NCBI GenBank assembly: GCA_023431185.1
Contig: JAEYXS010000076.1
Coordinates: 1-64,000 of the forward strand
DNA from: Verrucomicrobiota bacterium
Lineage (GTDB): Bacteria > Verrucomicrobiota > Verrucomicrobiia > Limisphaerales > JAEYXS01
Length of the DNA: 64,000 bases
Direction: 5' to 3'
Program-made: the position numbers and the translations under genes
Shown here: in pieces, positions 10,497 to 17,142 of the stretch
How the letters are laid out: each line of letters starts with the position of its first letter
How positions within the stretch are numbered: the first letter of the stretch is position 1
Notes under the pieces: model-generated
The model's input: the letters and a program-made list of their open reading frames with translations, nothing else
Databases searched by the model: none
Told to the model about the DNA's origin: nothing

Positions 10497-10527
10497 CCCC
10501 GGAGCGCGGGTCTGTGACCCGCAGCAA
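10497..10527. repeat. REP-like palindromic repeat, copy 1
   Basis: CCCCGGAGCGC followed by a perfect 7-bp hairpin (GCGGGTC-tgt-GACCCGC, 10506-10522) and AGCAAC. It shares its opening block with three other elements in this intergenic region. Such CGGAGCGCGG palindromes are common between genes in Verrucomicrobia (recalled from general knowledge, not checked). Confidence 0.7.
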
Positions 10528-10922
10528 CCCCGATAAGCACCACCAGCCCACCCTTGCCGTAAACCACTCATAAAGAAATACCCTCAATTCGCTTGTCCCC
10601 ATTCGGTTGACACCTCCCCATACCACCCCACTCCACCCTCAACCATTTTCGCCTCCATAAAAAAATCCCTTCTCATTCCATTCATTCCGAGGGGGGAACC
10701 GGTGCCGTTGGAGCATTCATGCTCGCCAACCAAACCACCGACCAACCTCTCCTTTATTACCTGGCTTTTTACTCCGGGCGCTTGCACACCGGCCAGTGAC
10801 CAAACCCTACCACACCCCCGTCAATTCACAATCACTTTTCCTTAAAAAGTTATTCACAATTCTAATCCATTACCCGCCAGCAACATCCAGAAAATCCACC
10901 ATGCGTAACTCGCATTTCCCTT

Positions 10923-10955
10923 CCCCGGAGCGCCGGTTTCCGACCCGGCTCGACG
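10923..10955. repeat. REP-like palindromic repeat, copy 2
   Basis: CCCCGGAGCGCCGG followed by an imperfect stem (GCCGGT/ACCCGGC). Same opening block as copy 1; one stem position is mispaired. Confidence 0.6.
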
Positions 10956-11048
10956 CTCTCCCTTCCATGCCTTCAACGTAATTTCACCCCGGCATCAGAT
11001 GTGGGAGGTCGCGGTTAATCTCCTTTGCATTCTCTGGGCTCCCTGCGG

Positions 11049-11230
11049 TTAGAGCGTTTTAAAAAATAATGTGGCCGATTGGAGCGAGGATTTTTGGGTG
11101 GTGGCGAGGCTTTGGCGAAGGAGCAGGTTCCAAAGACCCTGTGACTGAGCCGAAACGAAGCCACAACCCAAAAAGACCGCTCGCTTCGCTCCCTGCACAA
11201 TCGGTTACAGTATTTTTTAAACCGCTCTAA
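11049..11230. mobile_element. MITE-like element, 182 bp with 32-bp imperfect terminal inverted repeats
   Basis: The left end begins TTAGAGCGTTTTAAAAAATA and the right end, reverse-complemented, begins TTAGAGCGGTTTAAAAAATA. By eye the first and last 32 bp match at 28 positions. The palindromy continues inwards: GGAGCGA next to the terminal repeats and TTTTTGGGT(G/T)GTGGC further in, so nearly the whole element could fold into one long hairpin around ~11145. It contains no transposase. I see no clear target-site duplication (flanks ...CTGCGG and ATCATT...). It could be a non-autonomous transposon or a long-stem structural repeat. Confidence 0.7.
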
Positions 11231-11362
11231 ATCATTTTCCCATTACCAGTCTTTCCACCCCGGCAAGATTGTCGGGGTTCACCCCGGCATCACCAGATGT
11301 CGGGGCAGACCAGAAAACTTCTGCTTTGCCTATCGGCTATCGGCGATTGGCTATTCCCCAAG

Positions 11363-11400
11363 CTTTGAAATCTGAAATCCTCAAATTTGGAATGCCCTCT
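11363..11400. repeat. AT-rich 38-bp direct repeat, copy A
   Basis: Starts CTTTGAAATCTGAAATCCTC. The first 27 bases are identical to copy B at 11706; the rest differs by a few substitutions or a one-base shift. The core (AAATCTGAAATCCTCAAATTT) is partly self-complementary. Confidence 0.65.
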
Positions 11401-11420
11401 ATTCAGTTGACGCCGCCCGC

Positions 11421-11457
11421 CCCCGGAGCGCGGCTTTCAAGCCGCTTCAACGTCCGC
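11421..11457. repeat. REP-like palindromic repeat, copy 3
   Basis: CCCCGGAGCGCGGC followed by a hairpin (GCGGCTT-tc-AAGCCGC) and TTCAACGTCCGC. It shares the opening CCCCGGAGCGC with copies 1 and 2. Confidence 0.65.
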
Positions 11458-11608
11458 TAACCCACCGCCCCTGAAACCAAAACGGCGCTGCCGATCAAAG
11501 ACCAATCCGCTCCCTTTGGACTCCGTCGGCTTGCCTCCGCTTCCCGCCCCGTGCCCCGAATGCGGGGTCGGGGTCCGCCCCGACGCGGCCTGACGCGTCG
11601 CCTCCCCT

Positions 11609-11643
11609 CCAATGGAGCGCGCGTTGTGTCAACCCGCAGCAAC
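11609..11643. repeat. REP-like palindromic repeat, degenerate copy 4
   Basis: GGAGCGCGCGTTG-tgt-CAACCCGCAGCAAC. It keeps the GGAGCGCG start and the CCCGCAGCAAC tail of copy 1 but has a diverged stem. Confidence 0.5.
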
Positions 11644-11705
11644 TTCATCCTGCAACGAGCCCTGCCCTCTTTTCTGTGTATTCTGCGTCTTCTGCGGTTT
11701 ATCCC

Positions 11706-11743
11706 CTTTGAAATCTGAAATCCTCAAATTTGAAATCCCTCTT
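11706..11743. repeat. AT-rich 38-bp direct repeat, copy B
   Basis: Second copy of the repeat at 11363, in the same orientation and 343 bp away. Confidence 0.65.
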
Positions 11744-11905
11744 TTCACCAGCCCTGCGGCCTGCTCGCGAAGACTTTCGGAGTTGCGCAAGCATCCAGAC
11801 CTACCCTGGGTAACCGCCCTCAGAACCCCCTACTCCAAAAGAGTTGCGTCACCGTCCAGCACCCTGAAGAGGCACCAGAATATCCTGCCCCATCCACAAA
11901 GTATG

Positions 11906-11948
11906 TTGAATTGCGAAAAGAAAACTTGGTATAAACAAAACACCAAGT
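11906..11948 (+). promoter_or_regulatory. Candidate promoter and operator of the Detocs operon
   Basis: TTGAAT (11906-11911) and TATAAA (11930-11935), 18 bp apart, fit a sigma-70-type promoter. The -10 box is only 14 bp before the dtcA ATG, so the transcript would have a leader of very few bases and no Shine-Dalgarno site. An inverted repeat, ACTTGGT (11924-11930) and ACCAAGT (11942-11948), brackets the -10 box and ends just before the start codon. It extends to 9 bp with one mismatch and could be an operator. All of this is inferred by eye. Confidence 0.45.
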
Positions 11949-11949
11949 A

Positions 11950-14900
11950 ATGAATACCCAAACTCAGAGGCTGACACAGCAGTTTATGACACGTCCGAAA
12001 GAACGCGTCAAAATACTCAATCGTATCAAGCACGAGTTTTCTACGTCAAAAACCGAAGCAATATTCGATCGACTCTACGAAACTCAATGTTTTCAGGAAT
12101 CGATTTTTTCCCCTTTACCGAAGAAATACGAAGAGCTCTCGCCTGGCGATGGCCCCCGACTGATGTACAATGAAGATTGGATCATTGAGATCGAGTGGCA
12201 ATCGCGCTTTCTCGTTAGACATTCGCATAAAATAGAACAGTTTATCGCCCTTCGTCACGCTTTCGGGTCCTCCTTGCTTCGCGGTGATTACAAAACAGCC
12301 GAAGAGCTAATGAAGCAAATCGAAGCGGACATATGTGTTTCGATTTGGTCGCTAGAAAGAAGTTTTCTTCTCAAGCATTTGCAAAGCGGGTTCAGCGGGA
12401 ACAAACAGTTTCTACAGATGATTCACACCACCGCCACATCGCCAACCATCAAACTACTTGCAGGGTTTTTCAGCGTCCGCGTTGAGCCGAATGTCAACCA
12501 TGAATACTATAATCGACTAGTAAACACAAATATTAACCAAGCTGAAGGCGCATTTCCGCCTCAAGTAAGTTATTTAAATAGCCACGTTTTACCATGGGAA
12601 CAATCGCGTAAAGAGCATATCGCATTTATATTAAACCGAGAGTATGAAGCATCAATTATAGATAGGTATAATACAGTTTTAAGAGTGCTCCGAACAAAAG
12701 CTACAGAAGCGTTGTCTGCGAGCGAAATAGCAAGATTACAAAATACCCTTCAGCGGATGAATTCGGCGATATCCGATCCAGCTCTTCTAAAGGTTAGCAG
12801 TTACATATTATCCGGAATTTTGGAGGTCAAAGGGAACGCAAATCAGCACTCATACTTCTCTGCGCTAGACTTATACACCAGAGGAGATTACGGAGCGTGC
12901 ATCTCTGCAACAATCGCGTTGATTCAATCAAGCCCTTCTCACTATGCACCTTATGAGTTGCTCGCCAAAGCGGCAGCACATGCCAAGCAGAGCGAAGTGA
13001 AAATCACAAGCGCACCTTCACTCATCAATGACTTAATTAGCCACCTACTGAAAATTTTTCGTTTGAAGGAAGACATTCGAGAAAGCATTCCAAAATTACA
13101 GAAAATTGCCATGGATTTAGGAGAAAACCATCTCTCTTATTCCATACGCAATCGCGTCCAACAAGAAATATCCGATTCTATTGATAATACATCATTATTA
13201 ATCGCTGAATTGCACTCTGGAATGCCAAATCCCACAATATGCAAAGCTTTGCCTTTGGAAAAAGCGCAACGTTGCGCCAGATTGTTGCATGATTTGTTTC
13301 CTAAATCTGCAACCATGATTCTGCTGGAGGCAGAATTGTCTGGAGATTTCGATTTCAATACCTTAGCACATTTAGTCGACCACACCCGCTTGAAGATTAG
13401 TTTTTGCAGACAGTTGGCAAAAGAGAAAAAGTTTGATGAGATTGTAAACACCCTTTCACCATTGCGAAAGACTATGGCTGCTGAAGCCCAACCGGATCAT
13501 TTATTTCTGGCTGCTTTGGCTCGCGAGGTGCTAAACGCTTTACTTGCGCTCGGAAGGAAGCGTGAGGCATTAGGGCTAACCTGCGAGTGCTATCTTTCGA
13601 ACCCGCAGACATTACGGTCATTGAATTTCTTATCTTTATTAAGTCGAGATTTAAGCGAAGAGGATCCCGATTGGGACAAGAATATCGATCTCGCAATTTT
13701 GCGCTATGTCGTTGCGCATGACACTCAAGATGCGTACGAAGCAGTTGATGATTTTTTATTCGCAAATGGATGTCAGAAGCCCACTGATTTATTACAGATA
13801 ACTGAAACATTCGACAAACGCCGCCTTCATTTTTTCCTCACTACGGTGTGCACTTTAGATGTAATGTCTCGTGGCGCACATTATGCATCAAATACGGATG
13901 AATTAGAACAACAAAGATTAGATCTTTGCTCATTTTTACATTCTCGTGGTGGAGAAAACCCACACCACTACCGCCAAGAGTTGAATGAACTGACAAAGAG
14001 AAGGGCAATAAGATCAGCTCTCAGGCAGATAGACGAAGACAGGCTTTCGGTTGACCATGAAATGATTGCCAATTTGTTCGCGCAAATGCACTCAGATACC
14101 TTTATACGCTATCTTCACTTCAGAGAACAGGAGCGCGCTGGTTTCTCTCAAGTCGGACTCTCCGAATTAGCAACTGCAACACGGGAGGATCCCCTTACAG
14201 TTCGCCCTCTTGCAAGCGTATCACAAGCCCGCGAGCGGTTTGGTGAGCTACTTTACTCGTTTGTTGGATTTTATCTGTTTGAAGAACATTTCGGTCTCGA
14301 TGCCACATTAAGCGTACGAGTGCGACATGGTAATTTCCTAACACACGCTCGCGCACCCTTCGAATCGAACCAACTTTTGCTGAAAAAAGATGGTAAGCTT
14401 GGCGCCTTCATTCCTAGTGAATATTGGAGAGATAAGCTTAAAAATGAGGAACCTGCGGTTTTTTACGCACTTAACGATGCGTTGACAGAGTTTACATCTG
14501 AGATGAATAAATTGATTGCGCATTTCACCGATAACATTGTTCAGATTCGCTTGCAGAATAAAGACAGTGTGATGAATTATCACATCGCTCAACCTTTTAA
14601 GCCTGAGGGTTTATTTGATTTCAGAAAGTGGCTTGAGGATCTCGACAGAATTGAGCGCATATATTTTTCAGATGTAGAAACTCTTGATGAGTTTATTGAA
14701 AGTGTAATGATTCTTTTCTCGGAAATGATTGAGTCTTGTTTGAATGACATTCGTAATTACTTGAAAGGGGAGTTCTCAAACGTGGTGCAGCAACTATTAC
14801 GAAATCTTTCAACCAAGATTAAGGCATTGCCAATTCCTAATCATATTCAAAGAGATTTCGCTATGAAGCTTACCGACAGTGAAGGCAGGTGGCAAGGTGA

Positions 14901-15447
14901 ACTAGCTCGTATTCAAACGTGGTTCAGGATTTCCAGCGGAGGTGAAATTCAAGATATCAATCTCAGGCATGTATTCAACGCCGTCATCACTGCCCTTAAT
15001 GATGCCTGTGATAATTACTTCAAACACATCACAGTTAACATTTCATGCGATGTCCAATTAAAGGGTAAATATTTCCCAGCATTCTACGATTTATTATTTA
15101 TCCTGCTCCATAATATAGTGGAGCATTCGCAGCTTGATGGACATCTGGCTGCCGTCGTCCTCTCGGTTGATTTAAATTCGACTACTTTAACAGTTAAGGT
15201 GGAAAATTCAGTGCGAGACAGTGAGCTTCTCAATCAACATATTGCAACCGTTCAATCCATCTTGGATACTTCGACCAATGCTGGAGAATCTTCACGGATT
15301 AGGATTGAAGGCAAGAGCGGATTCATAAAAATTAAACGTATTCTGCGCTCAAACTTGAAACGTAAAAGTTTTCTAGTTAAACCGGGAACGATTAATAGCA
15401 AATTTCATGTCTCTGTAGAGATGGAGAGAGACGATCTATTCGTATGA
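11950..15447 (+). CDS. dtcA: Detocs sensor kinase DtcA (TPR-like sensor with divergent histidine kinase)
   Basis: 1,165 residues, no signal peptide or membrane segment, so cytoplasmic. In Detocs (defensive two-component system), DtcA senses phage infection and passes phosphate to the receivers DtcB and DtcC. The N-terminal ~650 residues are helical with TPR-like pairs, for example around 310-350 (YTRGDYGACISATIALIQSS). A C-terminal GHKL-type ATPase core is recognisable: N-box LLHNIVEHS with N1055, a G1-like VENSV (E1085, N1086) in place of the usual DxGxG, and a G2-like KSGFIKIKRIL. The phosphoacceptor histidine is not obvious; an HARAPFE motif at H799 recalls the H-box HxLRTPL but lies ~255 residues before the N-box, farther than normal. 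Its stop overlaps the dtcB start by 4 bp (ATGA). The gene is strikingly AT-rich with many AGA, ATA and TTA codons, unlike its GC-rich neighbours, which suggests transfer. Identification rests mainly on the operon partners. Confidence 0.82.
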   Translation: MNTQTQRLTQQFMTRPKERVKILNRIKHEFSTSKTEAIFDRLYETQCFQESIFSPLPKKYEELSPGDGPRLMYNEDWIIEIEWQSRFLVRHSHKIEQFIALRHAFGSSLLRGDYKTAEELMKQIEADICVSIWSLERSFLLKHLQSGFSGNKQFLQMIHTTATSPTIKLLAGFFSVRVEPNVNHEYYNRLVNTNINQAEGAFPPQVSYLNSHVLPWEQSRKEHIAFILNREYEASIIDRYNTVLRVLRTKATEALSASEIARLQNTLQRMNSAISDPALLKVSSYILSGILEVKGNANQHSYFSALDLYTRGDYGACISATIALIQSSPSHYAPYELLAKAAAHAKQSEVKITSAPSLINDLISHLLKIFRLKEDIRESIPKLQKIAMDLGENHLSYSIRNRVQQEISDSIDNTSLLIAELHSGMPNPTICKALPLEKAQRCARLLHDLFPKSATMILLEAELSGDFDFNTLAHLVDHTRLKISFCRQLAKEKKFDEIVNTLSPLRKTMAAEAQPDHLFLAALAREVLNALLALGRKREALGLTCECYLSNPQTLRSLNFLSLLSRDLSEEDPDWDKNIDLAILRYVVAHDTQDAYEAVDDFLFANGCQKPTDLLQITETFDKRRLHFFLTTVCTLDVMSRGAHYASNTDELEQQRLDLCSFLHSRGGENPHHYRQELNELTKRRAIRSALRQIDEDRLSVDHEMIANLFAQMHSDTFIRYLHFREQERAGFSQVGLSELATATREDPLTVRPLASVSQARERFGELLYSFVGFYLFEEHFGLDATLSVRVRHGNFLTHARAPFESNQLLLKKDGKLGAFIPSEYWRDKLKNEEPAVFYALNDALTEFTSEMNKLIAHFTDNIVQIRLQNKDSVMNYHIAQPFKPEGLFDFRKWLEDLDRIERIYFSDVETLDEFIESVMILFSEMIESCLNDIRNYLKGEFSNVVQQLLRNLSTKIKALPIPNHIQRDFAMKLTDSEGRWQGELARIQTWFRISSGGEIQDINLRHVFNAVITALNDACDNYFKHITVNISCDVQLKGKYFPAFYDLLFILLHNIVEHSQLDGHLAAVVLSVDLNSTTLTVKVENSVRDSELLNQHIATVQSILDTSTNAGESSRIRIEGKSGFIKIKRILRSNLKRKSFLVKPGTINSKFHVSVEMERDDLFV

Positions 15448-15899
15448 ATACATTGATCATTGAGGATATTCCCACGAAAGCCGAGAAGATTTGCGAGTGC
15501 TTGCGAGATGAGCTAGGATATCAGACGATAGACATACGAGGATCTTATCAAAGTGGCCTGCGAGCAATAATGTCAGGGGCTTACGAGTTATGCATTTTGG
15601 ACATGACTTTACCAACATACGACGTACAATCAACCGAAACAGGGTACAAGCACATGGCCTTTGCTGGCAAACTGATAGTTAGAGAGATCAAACGAAAACG
15701 AGTACCTGTAAAAGTTTTAGTCGTCACTCAATACGACTCATTTGCTGAACAAATTGAGGAAAAGACGTTAAAGCAACTCGACGATGAATTACGTCACGAT
15801 TATCCCGGGGTCTTTCTCGGTTCAGTCTTTTACAGCGATCAATCTGCTGACTGGAGAGAAGAGATAAAGGATATTTTGAGCAAACATACACCCCTATGA
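15444..15899 (+). CDS. dtcB: Detocs stand-alone receiver DtcB
   Basis: 151 residues forming a single response-regulator receiver domain with no output domain. Acidic pocket E7/D8 (IIEDIP), phosphoacceptor D53 in LCILDMTLP, and the conserved Thr at T95 (VVTQYD) are present. The lysine expected at the end of strand beta-5 is not: the region reads GSVFYSDQSADW. In Detocs, DtcB acts as a phosphate buffer that competes with DtcC and prevents accidental activation. There is an extra stretch after the phosphorylation site (residues ~58-72). Start and stop overlap the neighbouring genes by 4 bp each, giving translational coupling. AT-rich like its partners. Confidence 0.85.
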   Translation: MNTLIIEDIPTKAEKICECLRDELGYQTIDIRGSYQSGLRAIMSGAYELCILDMTLPTYDVQSTETGYKHMAFAGKLIVREIKRKRVPVKVLVVTQYDSFAEQIEEKTLKQLDDELRHDYPGVFLGSVFYSDQSADWREEIKDILSKHTPL

Positions 15900-17128
15900 A
15901 GATTTGCATTGCTGAGGATAATCCAGATAAATTGCACCACATTGTTCAGGTGCTGACAACGAAAGCCGCGGTTTCGGTTGAGGATATTTTTGTCGCACAT
16001 AATTTAGCCGAAGCGAGAAAACACCTGAGTCAGATTCAATTCGATTTGCTTGTGCTTGATATATCGCTGCCCCCTGATTTGACAAGCAAGCCCGCTGCTG
16101 AAGCCGGAATCGGTTTTTTACGAGAAATCCAAAGTAGTTTGAGGCTTCGCAAGCCACTGCAGATCGTCGGTCTCACCGCCTACGAAGAGCTTCTTCATAA
16201 ATGTGCGGTGGCATTCAGCACTTTTACATGGACCCTTCTACATTACCGTTCTGATGATGTTAGCTGGGAAGATCGGCTAGTCAGCAAAGTTGTTTACTGC
16301 CGAGAAATGAGTTCCTCCAAATTGACTGACGCTACGTTCGACTATGATGTTGGAATTATCACTGCTCTGCATTCCCCGGAGTTATTGGCGGTTTTAAACC
16401 TACCGATTAAATGGGAGCTCTCAATCAAGAATGGGGATTATTCTGAATATTTTATTGGCAAAGTTGTTTCACAATCGCGCAGTTATCGTGTCGTTGCTGC
16501 TTCTGCGATACAGATGGGTTCTTGCTCGGCTGCTGTTCTGACATCCAAACTAATTGCAAACTTTCGCCCCAAACTGGTTGCTATGTGTGGAATCTCAGCT
16601 GGTGTCAGAGGGCGTTGTGAACTTGGTGACATATTGATCGCCGACTCCTCTTGGGACTATGGAAGCGGCAAGATTGTGAGCGAGCAAGGTCAGCGTTCGT
16701 TTCAGCCAGACCCCAAATACATTTCCATGACACCTGATCTGCAACAAATTCTGGAGAGAGTTGCTGCTCAAAAACTTTTCCTTTCTAATATTGTTTATCG
16801 GTGGCCTGGGCTCTCAGCAAAAACGCCTCTAGCAGCTCGGATTGGCCCAATGGCATCGGGCTCAGCTGTAGTTCAGGACGAAACATTGGTACGATCAATT
16901 GTCGATGGAAATCGTAAATTGTTGGGGCTGGAGATGGAAACATATGGTGTTTACTTTGCTGCCCGCCATGCTACTAAGCCATTGCCGCTCTTTTTTTCGG
17001 CAAAATCAGTGTGCGATTTTGCGGATTCGCACAAGGGAGATGACCATCAAGCATATGCGGCATTCACAAGTGCGAACTACGTCTATGAGTTAATTTTGAA
17101 TGATGTATTTGCACAACTTTTAGAATAG
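15896..17128 (+). CDS. dtcC: Detocs effector DtcC (receiver fused to nucleoside-phosphorylase-type ATP-cleaving domain)
   Basis: 410 residues in two parts. Residues 1 to ~130 are a receiver with E7/D8, phosphoacceptor D55 in LLVLDISLP and T94; as in DtcB, the usual lysine position is replaced (LLHYRSDDVSW). Residues ~148-410 are a PNP/UDP-phosphorylase (MTA/SAH nucleosidase-like) domain: FDYDVGIITALHSPEL, MCGISAGVRG, the ribose-binding GLEMET motif (E346-M347-E348), and KSVCDFAD with candidate catalytic D374. In characterised Detocs, the phosphorylated effector cleaves ATP into adenine and ribose 5-triphosphate, draining the infected cell. All expected catalytic residues are visible. It overlaps dtcB by 4 bp and stops 14 bp before the next gene. 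No terminator is seen, so read-through into the DUF1080 gene is possible. Confidence 0.88.
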   Translation: MKICIAEDNPDKLHHIVQVLTTKAAVSVEDIFVAHNLAEARKHLSQIQFDLLVLDISLPPDLTSKPAAEAGIGFLREIQSSLRLRKPLQIVGLTAYEELLHKCAVAFSTFTWTLLHYRSDDVSWEDRLVSKVVYCREMSSSKLTDATFDYDVGIITALHSPELLAVLNLPIKWELSIKNGDYSEYFIGKVVSQSRSYRVVAASAIQMGSCSAAVLTSKLIANFRPKLVAMCGISAGVRGRCELGDILIADSSWDYGSGKIVSEQGQRSFQPDPKYISMTPDLQQILERVAAQKLFLSNIVYRWPGLSAKTPLAARIGPMASGSAVVQDETLVRSIVDGNRKLLGLEMETYGVYFAARHATKPLPLFFSAKSVCDFADSHKGDDHQAYAAFTSANYVYELILNDVFAQLLE

Positions 17129-17142
17129 ACCATTTTAACCTC

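Larger units (their letters stand above)
10379..11949. other. 1.57-kb repeat-rich non-coding region
   Basis: No convincing gene. The small open frames here have no family resemblance and overlap the repeats. The stretch holds at least four GC-rich palindromic repeats, a separate hairpin (GTCGGGG...CCCCGAC, 11567-11584), a 182-bp inverted-repeat element, a pair of 38-bp AT-rich direct repeats, and two copies of the motif CACCCCGGCATCA (10984 and 11279). It lies between the start of the DUF1501 gene and the Detocs operon, and so contains the promoters of both. Confidence 0.7.

Noticed and set aside
10584..10981. Two small frames (10584-10787 minus, 10796-10981 plus)
   Set aside because: No motif, no ribosome binding site, and located in the repeat-rich non-coding region.
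11015..11200. 61-codon minus-strand frame
   Set aside because: Lies almost wholly within the 182-bp palindromic element; no protein features.
11612..11950. 112-codon plus-strand frame just before dtcA
   Set aside because: Starts inside a REP-like repeat, crosses the AT-rich direct repeat and the dtcA promoter, and has no family resemblance.
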